This document shows positions 16,944-26,070 of a stretch of 64,000 nt of DNA, one piece after another (position 1 is the stretch's first letter; each line of letters begins with the position of its first letter). This DNA comes from Nocardioides renjunii. GTDB lineage: Bacteria; Actinomycetota; Actinomycetes; Propionibacteriales; Nocardioidaceae. The position numbers were made by a program, and so were the translations under genes. The notes under the pieces are model-generated. The model saw nothing but the letters and a program-made list of their open reading frames with translations, searched no databases and was not told the origin of the DNA. The DNA is taken from the NCBI RefSeq assembly GCF_034661175.1, contig NZ_CP141058.1, forward strand, positions 2,356,001 through 2,420,000, written 5' to 3'.

Positions 16944-17214
16944 AACAGCCGTACTGACGGTGTGAACGCCAGACCGAGGTCCGATGTGCGGCGAACGAGA
17001 TCGCCACGAAGCCATCGATCCCAACCCCAGCACGGCCGGGCGCGTGACCGGCCGCCCGTGCATCGCGCTGGTGGTGGCGGCTCGGGGAGCCGCTGCTCTG
17101 GACCCCCCGAGCCTCGCCAAGCGAGCGTCCATGGCCGGCCGAGTGACTTGATGGTGTCGTACCCGCAAGCGCCCGAACCATCCCCACCGAGGCGTGACTC
17201 ACGTCCGCACCGAC

Positions 17215-17370
17215 GCTGAGACGCGGCGCGTGCGCTCCACCGCTTTCCACCGCAAGGTGATCGAGACCGCCGCCGACACCAGCGACCAACGGTCGCTGCC
17301 GACCGGTTGCAGCACGACCTGGGTGACGGTCCCCTGATCTCGACGAGGTCTGGGAACACCCCGCCCTCTA
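17215..17370 (+). pseudogene. Frameshifted GAF-domain remnant
   Basis: One plus-strand frame reads VAADRLQHDLGDGP (17292-17333) and the next frame reads PDLDEVWEHPALY up to the poly-C run. Joined, they resemble the LQxxLGEGPCLDAxWEH signature of GAF domains in actinobacterial GAF-ANTAR proteins. At least one frameshift is needed, and no start or ANTAR part is found in place, so it is probably a decayed paralogue of the neighbouring gene. Confidence 0.4.
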
Positions 17371-17395
17371 CCCCCCCCCCCCCCCCCCCCCCCCC
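17371..17395. repeat. Homopolymer run of 25 C
   Basis: Twenty-five consecutive C lie at the end of the GAF remnant. Such tracts slip readily in replication and in sequencing, so the length given may not be exact. Confidence 0.9.
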
Positions 17396-17682
17396 GCGCC
17401 ACTGGCCCACCGCCGCGGGGGGCGAGTTGCGGTCCACCGGACTGCTTCCCCAAACCCCGTCGACCTAGCACAGCCACAGGGCGCGCTGAACGCGTTCCGC
17501 GTGACACCCCCAGGATCAAAGCGGACACGAGCACTCGTCGGCAGATCGGATGCCCCCACTCATCGCGCGGTCGTGACGCTGTTCTCGGGCGCCGGAGCGC
17601 CTGGGCAGCGACGCGCCGGGGGCGATGCCCAGGCGCCCTGGTGCCACCTCGAGCTGCGGGTCGCGCTGCTGGGACTTTGTCG

Positions 17683-18372
17683 TCAGCCAGGCAGCTGGCG
17701 GGTCTGCACAATCTCGGCAGCAACGTCGCGCACCTTGCGGTTGAGGTGCGAAGAGAGCCTGACGAGTACCGCGAATGCGGCGGGCTCTTCGAGTGAGAAG
17801 CGCTCCATGAGGATGCCCTGGGCGCGCGCGATCGTGCTCCGTGTGTCCAACGCCACGGAGAGGGTCTCGATCTGCTGGGCAGCTCTGATTGCCACCGAGA
17901 CGTGGGCGGACAGGGCGAGTCCATACTCGTGGTCCTCCGTCCCGAACCCGTCGGCGGTGCGCGAGAAGAGGTTGAGTGCGCCCACGTTGTCCTCGTCGGT
18001 GAACAGCTGGAACGCCAGGACGCTCTTGAACCCGGTCTCCTCCACCACCTTCGGAGCCCAGGTCGGCCACCGAGGGGCATTCGCCAGGTCGGGAATGTAG
18101 ACGGTCTGCGTCTCCTTGATCGCGTCCCAGCACGGCCCCTCCTTCAGCTCGACCTCGATCTCATCGACGCGCTTGGCGCCATCCCCGGTTGCCGAAAGGT
18201 TCTCGATCACCCCGCTGCCTCGCACGATCAGCAGCGCCGCCGCATCGCAACCGTCGATGTCTCGTACCGCCAGCTGAGTGGCCGTGTCCATCAAGTCGTC
18301 GCTCTTGCTCATGCTGCTCTGAAGCTCGCGCGCGGCATCTGCCATCAGCTCGGGCAGGGTTGGGTCAGACAT
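17683..18372 (-). CDS. GAF and ANTAR domain protein (RNA-binding antiterminator-like)
   Basis: This is a 229-aa regulator. The GAF domain covers about residues 20-165, with the family signature LKEGPCWDAIKET and the GALNLFSRTADGF motif. The ANTAR domain follows (LDTRSTIARAQGILMERF ... LSSHLNRKVRDVAAEIVQTR), a helical RNA-binding module that in studied cases favours an antiterminator hairpin. Here the ligand is unknown. A tRNA-Pro gene lies upstream on the same strand, and the PAS kinase faces it from the other side. Confidence 0.93.
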   Translation of the reverse strand: MSDPTLPELMADAARELQSSMSKSDDLMDTATQLAVRDIDGCDAAALLIVRGSGVIENLSATGDGAKRVDEIEVELKEGPCWDAIKETQTVYIPDLANAPRWPTWAPKVVEETGFKSVLAFQLFTDEDNVGALNLFSRTADGFGTEDHEYGLALSAHVSVAIRAAQQIETLSVALDTRSTIARAQGILMERFSLEEPAAFAVLVRLSSHLNRKVRDVAAEIVQTRQLPG

Positions 18373-18595
18373 GGCCGGGAGGTACCCCTTGATCGGCTTG
18401 TGCAGTCCCCGCCCGGCGCTCGGGCCGGTAGACAGGGCCGGTCGAAGCGCATGACATCACCGACCGGGGGGCGCCGGGCTGGCCGACTCTCACGCCCGAC
18501 AGGGCGAGCTACCGGGCCGCTGGTTCGGCACGTGTGCCCCGCGCAGGTTTTCGGTGAGTTGAGGCGGGATCAGCCGAAATGGTTCACGTACGACA

Positions 18596-18633
18596 GTGGC
18601 CCCCGACCTGCGTTTCCGCAGGTCAGAGGCCAC
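18596..18633 (-). terminator. Stem-loop terminator after tRNA-Pro
   Basis: An 8-bp stem GACCTGCG / CGCAGGTC closes a GAAA tetraloop as read on the minus strand. It is extended by an outer GTGGCC / GGCCAC pairing with an internal bulge. It starts 8 nt after the tRNA 3' end. Confidence 0.65.
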
Positions 18634-18640
18634 TTCTCGG

Positions 18641-18714
<74 letters not shown>

Positions 18715-18926
18715 AATGCTCCCCGGCACGAGGCCTGCGGAGCGAGGGGAACACTACCGCAGCCCCTGCGGACGCACGGAATCGACCCGCCCACGTGCGT
18801 CCGCAACCGCGCTCGTTGCGCACGTTCGGGGGGTTCACATGGCCCGACCGGGTCATTCCGCGGCGATCGGCACCTGCCGCAGGCACAGGCGACGGACCAT
18901 GGGTCCTCAACCTGTGGGGAGCCTCC

Positions 18927-19604
18927 GTGTCACACCTTCTGCGCCGTGCCGGCCTCGTGGTCGCCGTCGTCGCCGCGGCCGCGGGGCTCAGCCTCACCGC
19001 GCCCCGGGCCGACGCCGTCGCTCCCGAGACGGTGGTGCGCGAGGTGGCGGCCCCGCGGAGCGCCGCGCTCGACCTCGCCCGGCAGGTCCGCGAACGGCAG
19101 CAGACGCTGGCTACGCTCAACCGCCAGGCCGACGCGCGCGACCGGGCACTGCTGGGTCGCCAGGCCGTGCTCGCGACCTACGGCTATGTCGGCGACCCCG
19201 ACGCGGCGCGCGTGGTGCTGCCGCTGGCGTCGTACGGCCTCTCGGCCGGCTTCGGACTGACCGGACCCCTCTGGGAGGCCGAGCACGGCGGCCAGGACTT
19301 CAGCGCCTCGGCGGGCGAGCCGCTCGTCGCGGTCGCGGCCGGAGAGGTCACCGACGTCGCGTACGCCGGCCCCTACGGGCTGCGCACGATCCTCACGCTG
19401 CCCGACGGCACCGAGGTCTGGTACTGCCACCAGACCGACGTCTCGGTGCAGGTCGGCCAGCTCGTCGACGTCGCCGAGGCCATCGGCACCGTCGGCTCGA
19501 CCGGCAACTCCACCGGTCCGCACCTCCACCTGGAGGTGCGACCCGACGGCGCGGACCCGGTCGACCCGCTGGAATGGCTGGTCGAGGCCGGGCTCACGCC
19601 CTAG
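18927..19604 (+). CDS. M23-family (LytM-like) metallopeptidase
   Basis: This is a 225-aa exported peptidase. The GTG at 18927 has GGGGAG 5 nt upstream and opens a signal peptide (VSHLLRRAGLVVAVVAAAAG). A short coiled coil follows (ARQVRERQQTLATLNRQADA). The C-terminal M23 domain has the zinc and catalytic residues of the family: His120 and Asp124 in HGGQD, His168 in WYCHQT and the HLH (199-201) of GPHLHLEV. It should cut peptidoglycan cross-bridges or act in cell separation. It is convergent with der, with 16 nt between stops. Confidence 0.93.
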   Translation: MSHLLRRAGLVVAVVAAAAGLSLTAPRADAVAPETVVREVAAPRSAALDLARQVRERQQTLATLNRQADARDRALLGRQAVLATYGYVGDPDAARVVLPLASYGLSAGFGLTGPLWEAEHGGQDFSASAGEPLVAVAAGEVTDVAYAGPYGLRTILTLPDGTEVWYCHQTDVSVQVGQLVDVAEAIGTVGSTGNSTGPHLHLEVRPDGADPVDPLEWLVEAGLTP

Positions 19605-19620
19605 CGCCGCCCCCCACGCC

Positions 19621-20976
19621 TCAGCGCTTGCGCTTCTCGCGCGGCTTCTGGTTGATCACGATCGGCGTGCCGACGAAGCCGAACTCCTCGCGCAGCCGGC
19701 GCTCGATGAAGCGCTCGTAGGCCGCGTCGAGCTTGCCGCTGGTGAACAGCACGAAGGTCGGCGGAGCCGTGGACGGCTGGGTCGCGAAGAGGATCTTGGG
19801 CTGCTTGCCGCTGCGCACCGGGTGCGGGTGCTCGGCGACGAGGCGGCCGAGGAAGGTGTTGAGCGCACCGGTGCCGATGCGCGTCTCCCAGCCCTCGAGC
19901 GCCTTGTCGATCGCCGGCACGAGCCGGTCGACGTGCCAGCCGGTGCGGGCGGTGAAGTTGATCCGCGGCGCCCACTTCAGCTGCACGAGGTCGCGCTCGA
20001 TCTCGCGCTCGAGGTAGTAGCGGCGCTCCTCGTCGACGAGGTCCCACTTGTTGAACGCGATCACCATCGCCCGACCGGCGTCGCGGATCGTCTGGATGAT
20101 GCGCATGTCCTGCTCGGAGACCGTCTCGCTGGCGTCGAGCACCAGCACGGCGACCTCGGCCCGGTCGATCGCGGTCGTGGTGCGCAGGGAGGCGTAGTAC
20201 TCGTGGCCCGAGGCCTGGTTGACGCGCTTGCGGATGCCGGCGGTGTCGATGAAGCGCCAGGTGCGCTCGCCGAGGGTGATCAGCTCGTCGACGGGGTCGA
20301 CGGTGGTGCCGGCCGCGTTGTCGACGACGACCCGGTCCTCCTGGGCGAGCATGTTGAGCAGCGAGGACTTGCCGACGTTGGGCTTGCCGACGATCGCGAT
20401 GCGCCGCGGGCCGCCCACCTCCTCGAACGACTCGGCGGGGGTCTCCGGCAGCGCCTCCAGGATCGCGTCGAGCATGTCTCCCGAGCCACGACCGTGCAGC
20501 GCGGAGACGGGCCACGGCTCCCCCAGCCCGAGGTTCCACAGCCCGTAGGCCTCGGCCTCGGTGCGCTGGTCGTCGACCTTGTTGGCGGCCAGCACGACCG
20601 GCTTGCCGGACGCCCGCAGGATGCGTACGACGGCCTCGTCGGCGTCGGTGATCCCGACGGTCGCGTCGACGACGAACAGCACGGCGTCGGCCAGCGAGAC
20701 CGCCACCTCGGCCTGGCCGGCGATCCGCTCGGCCAGCCCGCGCGCGTCGGGGTCCCAGCCGCCGGTGTCGACGACGGTGAAGGCGCGTCCGTTCCAGTTG
20801 GCGTCGTAGGAGACGCGGTCGCGGGTCACGCCCGGGCGGTCCTCCACCACGGCCTCGCGCCGACCGATGATCCGGTTGACGAGGGTGGACTTGCCCACGT
20901 TGGGACGGCCCACCACGGCCAGGACGGGCGTCGGGCCGGACTCGGCCTCGACGGCGACGGTGTCGTACTCACTCAT
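19621..20976 (-). CDS. der: Ribosome biogenesis GTPase Der (EngA)
   Basis: This is a 451-aa tandem-GTPase that acts in 50S subunit assembly. Two G domains each have a P-loop (GRPNVGKS about 23-30 and GKPNVGKS about 196-203), with DTGG and DTAGIRKR switch motifs and NKVD/NKWD G4 motifs. The C-terminal KH-like domain ends in the basic tail [11 protein letters not shown]. It is the last gene of the long minus-strand run, 6 nt after plsC. Confidence 0.98.
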   Translation of the reverse strand: MSEYDTVAVEAESGPTPVLAVVGRPNVGKSTLVNRIIGRREAVVEDRPGVTRDRVSYDANWNGRAFTVVDTGGWDPDARGLAERIAGQAEVAVSLADAVLFVVDATVGITDADEAVVRILRASGKPVVLAANKVDDQRTEAEAYGLWNLGLGEPWPVSALHGRGSGDMLDAILEALPETPAESFEEVGGPRRIAIVGKPNVGKSSLLNMLAQEDRVVVDNAAGTTVDPVDELITLGERTWRFIDTAGIRKRVNQASGHEYYASLRTTTAIDRAEVAVLVLDASETVSEQDMRIIQTIRDAGRAMVIAFNKWDLVDEERRYYLEREIERDLVQLKWAPRINFTARTGWHVDRLVPAIDKALEGWETRIGTGALNTFLGRLVAEHPHPVRSGKQPKILFATQPSTAPPTFVLFTSGKLDAAYERFIERRLREEFGFVGTPIVINQKPREKRKR

Positions 20977-20982
20977 GCGTGA

Positions 20983-21744
20983 TCACAGCTCTCTACGGTG
21001 CTCGACGAGCCCGGTGTCGGGGTCGTCCTCGGATTGTCCCGCAGGAAGGGGCCCGGGCAAGGATCGGCGCGTCTGCGAGAGGGCGCTGTCCAGCTCGGAC
21101 AGCATGTGTCCCCTCAACAACACCGACGTGGCACCCACCTGTTCCCGGGTGCGCGGCCAGGGCTGCTGTGTCGTGTGCCACGGCCGTCCGAAGACGACGT
21201 CGATCGCTCCCCCGCGCTCGGGCAGGGCGTTGCTGCCGCCGCCCGGCGGGCGGGTGCCGATCATCGTGACCGGCACGACCGGCGCCCCCGAGACGAGGGC
21301 GAGGTAGGCGGCGCCGTGGTGGAACCGGTGCAGCTCCCCGTCGCCGCGCGTGCCCTCCGGGAAGATGCCGACCACTCCCCCGTCCCGCAGGACCCGCAGG
21401 CACGAGCGGACGGCACCGGGGTCGGGGTGGTAGCGGTCCAGCGGCACCTGCCCGGTCCGGCGCAGGAACCCGCCGAGCCGGCCCTCGAACATCTCCAGCT
21501 TGGTCAGCGCGTGCACCGGCCGCGGCGCGAGGACCGCCAGGAGCGGGCCGTCGATGATCCCGACGTGGTTGGCGGCGAGGATCACGCCGCCGCGCGGCGG
21601 CACGCGGTCGTCCCCGTGGACCCGCACCCGCCAGCGGCGACGTACGAGCCAGCCGGCGGGCGGCCGCAGCGCGCGCAGCAGCCGGGTGGCGGGGTGCTGC
21701 TCGCTGCTGCGCGGCAGGTCAGCGGGGACCTCGGTCCCCGTCAC
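20983..21744 (-). CDS. 1-acyl-sn-glycerol-3-phosphate acyltransferase (PlsC-like)
   Basis: This is a 253-aa acyltransferase that should place the second acyl chain in phosphatidic acid synthesis. It shows the catalytic NHVGIID (His60 and Asp65, H-x4-D), the glycerophosphate-binding FPEGTRG, and the later VVPVTMIGT. The GTG start overlaps the cmk stop (GTGA). A plsC-like gene between cmk and der is common in actinobacteria. The C-terminal 40 residues, with an acidic stretch, are variable in the family. Confidence 0.92.
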   Translation of the reverse strand: MTGTEVPADLPRSSEQHPATRLLRALRPPAGWLVRRRWRVRVHGDDRVPPRGGVILAANHVGIIDGPLLAVLAPRPVHALTKLEMFEGRLGGFLRRTGQVPLDRYHPDPGAVRSCLRVLRDGGVVGIFPEGTRGDGELHRFHHGAAYLALVSGAPVVPVTMIGTRPPGGGSNALPERGGAIDVVFGRPWHTTQQPWPRTREQVGATSVLLRGHMLSELDSALSQTRRSLPGPLPAGQSEDDPDTGLVEHRREL

Positions 21745-22460
21745 GAGCCCTCCCGGGCCTCCGGTGCGACCTCGGCTCCCGCGCGGGCGGCCAGGTCGAC
21801 GATCGTGTCGATCACCTCGGCGAGGGTGAGGTGGGTGCTGTCGACGTGGACGGCGCCCTCGGCCATGGTCAGCGGGGCGGTGGCGCGGCCGGAGTCGATG
21901 CGGTCCCGCTCGAGCAGCGACTGCTGCGTGCTGGCCACGTCGGTGCCGCCCTGCTCCGCCGTACGCCGCTGGGCGCGCGCGTCCGGGTCAGCGCTCAGGT
22001 AGACCTTGACCCCCGCCTGCGGCCAGACCACCGAGCCGATGTCGCGACCCTCGACCACGATCCCTCCGTCGCCGATGACCTCGCGCTGCAGCTCGAGCAG
22101 CCGCGCGCGGACCTCCGGCACCGCGCTCACCGGGCTGACGGCGGCGTTGACCTCGTCGCGGCGGATCTCGATCGAGACGTCGGCGCCGTCGACGGTGATG
22201 GTGGGGGCCACCGGGTCGGTGCCCGACTCGATGCGCGGGCGTCCGGCGGCGGCCGCCACGGCGGCCACGTCCCGTACGTCGACGCCCTCCCGGAGCAGCC
22301 ACCAGGTCATCGCGCGGAACATCGCACCCGTGTCGAGGTAGCGCAGCCCGAGGCGGGCGGCCACGCCGCGCGACGTGCTCGACTTCCCCGAGCCGGAGGT
22401 GCCGTCGACGGCGATGACGAGACGGTCCCCATCGAGGGAGGTGCTGTCGGCAGGAGTCAC
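21741..22460 (-). CDS. cmk: Cytidylate kinase
   Basis: This is a 239-aa kinase that phosphorylates CMP and dCMP. The P-loop is GTSGSGKSS near residues 20-28, followed by the RYLDTGAMFRA and GRDIGSVVWP motifs of the family. The GTG at 22460 lies 11 nt after the tyrA stop; the frame is open far upstream inside tyrA, which I treat as shadow. The ribosome binding site is weak, so coupling to tyrA is likely. The stop overlaps plsC. Confidence 0.95.
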   Translation of the reverse strand: MTPADSTSLDGDRLVIAVDGTSGSGKSSTSRGVAARLGLRYLDTGAMFRAMTWWLLREGVDVRDVAAVAAAAGRPRIESGTDPVAPTITVDGADVSIEIRRDEVNAAVSPVSAVPEVRARLLELQREVIGDGGIVVEGRDIGSVVWPQAGVKVYLSADPDARAQRRTAEQGGTDVASTQQSLLERDRIDSGRATAPLTMAEGAVHVDSTHLTLAEVIDTIVDLAARAGAEVAPEAREGS

Positions 22461-22471
22461 GGGCGAGAAGA

Positions 22472-23584
22472 TTACCGGTGGGTCGTCCAGCCGCGGGACT
22501 CGAGAGCCGCGAGCAGCCGATCGGCGCTGACGCGGTCGACGACCAGCTCGGTGAGACCGACGGGCCGTGCCGGGTCGTGGTCGATGTGGACGTCCTCGAT
22601 GTTGACCCCGATCTCGCCGGCGTCGCCGAAGAGGCGGGCGAGCTCGCCCGGGTGGTCGGGGACCGCGACGAAGACCGAGCGCGTCGGCCGCGCCGGGCCG
22701 CCGTGCTTGCCGGGGATCGCGGCCGTGCCGGCGTTGCCGCGGGCCAGGATCTCGACCAGGTCCGGCCCGGTCCCCGTGACGGGACCGGACTCGGCGGACG
22801 GTGCGGCGACCGCTGTCATCAGGGCGTCCAGGTCGGTGCGGACCTCCGCGAGCAGGTCGAGCACGGCCGACGCGTTGGCCTCGAGGATCTGCTGCCACAG
22901 GGCGGGGTCGCTCGCCGCCACGCGGGTCACGTCACGCACCCCCTGGCCCGACAGCGCCAGGTGCTCGGCCGGCGCGGCGGCCAGCCGGCCGGCGACCAGC
23001 ACCGCGGCCAGGTGCGGCAGGTGCGAGATGCGCGCGACGGCGCGGTCGTGCTCCTCCGGCGACATGCGGATCGGCGCTGCCCCGCACTCGAGGACGAGGG
23101 ACTCGACCAGGCCGACGGCGTCGGGGTCGGCCGCCGCGTGCGGCGTCACGGCCCACGGACGGCCGTCGAACAGCGCGGCACTGGCGGCCAGCGGCCCGGA
23201 GCGCTCACTGCCCGCCATCGGGTGCGAGCCGACGTAGCGGGCCAGCTCCCCCGGGCCCACGCGCGCGGCGACCGACGCGAGCGGCGCGGCCTTGACGCTG
23301 CCGACGTCGGTGACGACCGCGTCGGTGCGGTGCAGCGCGTCGACGACGGCCTCCGCCACGGCGGCCGGCGGCACGGCCACGACGACCAGCTGCGGCCGGT
23401 CGTCGGGCGTCGCTGCCCGGCCGGCGCCGAGCCCGTGGGCGGTGCGGAGGTGCTCGACGGAGGTGTCGCGGAGGACGACGTCGAGGCCGAGCCGGCGGCA
23501 GACGAGGGCGACCGACGCGCCGATCAGTCCGGCGCCGACGACCTCGACCGGCCCGACGAGGGCCGGCAGGGCGTCGTCAGTCAT
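22472..23584 (-). CDS. tyrA: Prephenate dehydrogenase
   Basis: This 370-aa enzyme converts prephenate to 4-hydroxyphenylpyruvate in tyrosine synthesis. The NAD-binding motif is VGAGLIGASVAL near residue 16, with the family motifs YVGSHPMAGSE and SGQGVRDVTRVAASD. A C-terminal ACT domain (SVFVAVPDHPGELARLFGDA onward) suggests feedback control by an amino acid. It overlaps aroH by 8 nt, which places two consecutive steps of the pathway (chorismate to prephenate, prephenate onward) in one unit. Confidence 0.95.
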   Translation of the reverse strand: MTDDALPALVGPVEVVGAGLIGASVALVCRRLGLDVVLRDTSVEHLRTAHGLGAGRAATPDDRPQLVVVAVPPAAVAEAVVDALHRTDAVVTDVGSVKAAPLASVAARVGPGELARYVGSHPMAGSERSGPLAASAALFDGRPWAVTPHAAADPDAVGLVESLVLECGAAPIRMSPEEHDRAVARISHLPHLAAVLVAGRLAAAPAEHLALSGQGVRDVTRVAASDPALWQQILEANASAVLDLLAEVRTDLDALMTAVAAPSAESGPVTGTGPDLVEILARGNAGTAAIPGKHGGPARPTRSVFVAVPDHPGELARLFGDAGEIGVNIEDVHIDHDPARPVGLTELVVDRVSADRLLAALESRGWTTHR

Positions 23585-23954
23585 GGCTGGTCGTCCGGCT
23601 CAGGTCGCGGCGGAGGTTGGCCGCACCGTGCAGGTAGACGTGGGTGACGTCGGCCCGCGGCAGGTCGGTCTCGACGTGCGCCATCAGCCGCACGACCCGC
23701 GGCATCGACCCCTCGATCTCCAGCTCGCGCGCACACACGAGCGGGACGTCGGAGAAGCCGAGCTGGCGGGCGGCGTACGCCGGGAACTCGCTGGTGAGGT
23801 CGCTGGTCGCGGTGAAGATGATCGAGATGAAGTCGTCCACCTCGAGGTCGTTGGCCGCCATCACGTCGGTCACGAGCTCGGCCACCCGGTCGAGCATGTG
23901 CTCGCGGGTGTCCTCCTCGAGCTGGGTCGCCCCACGCACTGCCCTCACTGCCAC
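23577..23954 (-). CDS. aroH: Chorismate mutase, AroH type
   Basis: This is a 125-aa monofunctional chorismate mutase of the trimeric Bacillus AroH fold, not the helical AroQ fold. It has MAVRAVRGATQLEEDTREHM, IFTATSDLTSEFPAYAARQ, LVCARELEIEGSMPRVVRLM and the C-terminal VYLHGAANLRRDL, all family hallmarks; the Arg of RGAT, the Arg of CARE and the late Tyr-x-His region belong to the known active site. The start is GTG at 23954. It supplies prephenate for the overlapping tyrA product. Confidence 0.96.
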   Translation of the reverse strand: MAVRAVRGATQLEEDTREHMLDRVAELVTDVMAANDLEVDDFISIIFTATSDLTSEFPAYAARQLGFSDVPLVCARELEIEGSMPRVVRLMAHVETDLPRADVTHVYLHGAANLRRDLSRTTSHD

Positions 23955-24011
23955 GGGGAGGAGCCTAGGCCAGCCCGCCGGGGCGTCCGCGCCGCGTCTC
24001 GCCCGTCGACG

Positions 24012-24404
24012 TCAGGCGGGCTGGTAGGTCCCGAAGGACCAGTGGTTGCCCTCCGGGTCGGTCACGCTGCCCCCGCGCCCCCCGTAGTCGTGCTCGACCA
24101 TGGGTCGCACCACGGTGGCCCCGGCGGCGACGGCCGCATCGAGGACCGCGTCCGGGTCGGGGGTGACGAGGTACGCCGCCGCCGGCCCGGTGCCGGTGAT
24201 GGCGCTGTCCTCGCGGTCGGTGCCGAACATGATGCCGCCGCCGCCCGGCCACGCCCACTCGGCGTGCACGACGACGGAGGCGACCTGCTCGTCGCGGTAG
24301 GTCGCGTGCTCGGTGAAGCCGATGGCGCGCAGCCACGCCATCATGGCGTCGGCGTCGCGCACCGAGAACGTGTGCCACAGGGTGGTGCCGGAGACGTCGG
24401 TCAT
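24012..24404 (-). CDS. VOC-family (glyoxalase-like) protein
   Basis: This is a 130-aa single-domain VOC protein: LWHTFSVRDADAMMAWLRAI at the start of the fold, GGIMFGTDRED in the middle, and VTDPEGNHWSFGTYQ at the end. Most such proteins are metal-dependent lyases, dioxygenases or antibiotic-binding proteins, and the exact role cannot be told. It lies 27 nt after the AraC-type gene on the same strand, so the two may be co-transcribed. Confidence 0.88.
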   Translation of the reverse strand: MTDVSGTTLWHTFSVRDADAMMAWLRAIGFTEHATYRDEQVASVVVHAEWAWPGGGGIMFGTDREDSAITGTGPAAAYLVTPDPDAVLDAAVAAGATVVRPMVEHDYGGRGGSVTDPEGNHWSFGTYQPA

Positions 24405-24431
24405 GGGTCCTCCTCGTCGGGGTGGTGGCCC

Positions 24432-25247
24432 TCAGCCTCGCTCGGCCCGGCGGTCGGTGGCTTGGACGTTCGGGAACTCCCGCCGCACCCACTCCGTCGG
24501 GCTGCACCCCGCGAGCTCGGCCCACTCCCGCGCCAGGTGTGCCTGGTCGGCGTAGCCGGACGCCGCCGCCACCGCGGCCACCGACACCCCTCCGGTGAGC
24601 GCCGCGTCCCGCATCCGCGCGTGGGCACCGCCGAACCTGGCCAGCCGCTGGTAGACCTTGGGGGCCACGCCGAGCTCGTCGCGGACCAGGGTGGACAGCC
24701 GCCGGCGGCTGTAGCCGACCTCCGCGGCCGTGTCCGCGACGGGTGTGCCGCGGGTCAGCAGGGCCATCGCGCGGGCCACCTCGGGCCGGGGCGCGGGCCG
24801 CTCGTGGCGGCGCAGCGCCTGCAGCAGCGCCCCCTCCAGCAGGTCGAGCCGTGCGCGCCACGTGGTCCGCTCCCCCAGCTGGGTAGGGAGGTCGCCGAAC
24901 CCGGGGTCGACGTCGGGCAGCTCGGCCAACTGCCCCGCGAGCGCCGCGGCGGGCACTCCCCACAGCGCCCGGGCTCCGGCCGGCGTGAGCGCGAGCTGGA
25001 TGCCGCGCTGCCGCACACCGTGGTGCACGGCCGCGGCGCGCGTGTGGAGCCCCGACACCGACGTCCAGCCGGAGGTCCGGGTCTCCGGGGCGGCGTCCCA
25101 CGACACCGCGAGCGGCTCGTCGAGCGGCAGCACCCACGTCAGCTCGGTCGACGGCATCCCGATGTGGATCCCCGAGCCGTCGAAGGCGACGTCGTACGCC
25201 ACCAGCGAGCGGACGTAGGGCGCCAGCGCGGGGTGCACGGTGGCCAT
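24432..25247 (-). CDS. AraC-family transcriptional regulator
   Basis: This is a 271-aa regulator. The C-terminal AraC DNA-binding domain has two helix-turn-helix units: VADTAAEVGYSRRRLSTLVR and VAAVAAASGYADQAHLAREW, ending in CSPTEWVRREF. The N-terminal 150 residues form the DUF6597-like sensing part seen in many actinobacterial AraC proteins. It probably controls the VOC gene next to it; this is position-based. Confidence 0.92.
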   Translation of the reverse strand: MATVHPALAPYVRSLVAYDVAFDGSGIHIGMPSTELTWVLPLDEPLAVSWDAAPETRTSGWTSVSGLHTRAAAVHHGVRQRGIQLALTPAGARALWGVPAAALAGQLAELPDVDPGFGDLPTQLGERTTWRARLDLLEGALLQALRRHERPAPRPEVARAMALLTRGTPVADTAAEVGYSRRRLSTLVRDELGVAPKVYQRLARFGGAHARMRDAALTGGVSVAAVAAASGYADQAHLAREWAELAGCSPTEWVRREFPNVQATDRRAERG

Positions 25248-25266
25248 GGCGCCACCGTACGCCCGC

Positions 25267-26070
25267 TCAGAGCTCGGCGCTGTCCATCAGCTCGCCGAGC
25301 TCGGCCACCGTCAGCTCCCGCATGTCGCCGGACCGGAGCCTGGCCAGCGTGACCGGCCCGATCGAGGTGCGGGTCAGGCGGCGGACGGGGTGTCCGACGT
25401 GGTCGAGCAGCCGGCGCACGATGCGGTTGCGGCCCTCGTGGATGGTGAGCTCGACGAGCGAGCGGTTGCCGCCCTCGCGGCGGGGGTCGCCGCCCAGCAC
25501 CCGCGCCTCGGTCACCGTCACCGGGCCGTCGTCGAGCTCCACGCCCGCGAGCAGCCGGCGGATGGTGCGCAGGTGCACCTCGCCCTCGACCTCGGCGACG
25601 TAGGTCTTGTCGACCTCGTGCGAGGGGTGGGCCAGGCGCTGGGCGAAGTCCCCGTCGTTGGTGAGGATGATGAGGCCCTCGGTGTCGGTGTCGAGCCGTC
25701 CGACGTGGAAGAGACGCTCGGGACGCTCGGCGACGAGGTCGCCGAGCGAGCGACGCCCCTCGGGGTCGCTCATGGTGGACACGACGCCGCGGGGCTTGTT
25801 GAGGACGAGGTAGACCTTGTCGCTGATCGGCGGCAGCCGCTTGCCCTCGACGCGGATCACCGCCGTCCGCGGGTCCACCTTCGTCCCCAGACGGGTGACG
25901 ACCTCGCCGTCCACCTCGACGAGCCCGTCGAGCATCAGCTCCTCGCACTTGCGGCGGCTGGCCACCCCCGACTGCGCGAGCAGCTTCTGCAGCCGGATCA
26001 GGCCGTCCTCGTCGGTCGCCGGCCGCTGCGAGGACGGCTGGTCGTTGTCGGGTGCGTCGTGGGGCTTCAC
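25267..26070 (-). CDS. rluB: 23S rRNA pseudouridine synthase (RluB-like)
   Basis: This is a 267-aa enzyme of the RluB/E/F family that isomerises uridine in the large rRNA. An S4 RNA-binding domain spans about residues 25-85 (IRLQKLLAQSGVASRRKCEE), and the catalytic Asp is in GRLDTDTEGLIILTNDGD. The GTG start overlaps the scpB stop (GTGA). The scpA-scpB-rluB order is widely conserved in actinobacteria. Confidence 0.96.
   Translation of the reverse strand: MKPHDAPDNDQPSSQRPATDEDGLIRLQKLLAQSGVASRRKCEELMLDGLVEVDGEVVTRLGTKVDPRTAVIRVEGKRLPPISDKVYLVLNKPRGVVSTMSDPEGRRSLGDLVAERPERLFHVGRLDTDTEGLIILTNDGDFAQRLAHPSHEVDKTYVAEVEGEVHLRTIRRLLAGVELDDGPVTVTEARVLGGDPRREGGNRSLVELTIHEGRNRIVRRLLDHVGHPVRRLTRTSIGPVTLARLRSGDMRELTVAELGELMDSAEL

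Larger units (their letters stand above)
16944..17682. other. Convergent intergenic stretch with gene remnant and poly-C
   Basis: This 739-nt stretch lies between the convergent PAS kinase and GAF-ANTAR genes. It holds a probable GAF-domain remnant (about 17215-17370) and a run of 25 C (17371-17395). I see no intact gene. Confidence 0.55.

Noticed and set aside
17371..17395. Poly-C as a rho-independent terminator or promoter element
   Set aside because: A pure C (or G) run has no such role known to me, and there is no stem-loop around it.
24745..25352. Long open frames antisense to the AraC, rluB and scpB genes
   Set aside because: High-GC codon bias leaves long shadow frames; the minus-strand frames carry the domains.
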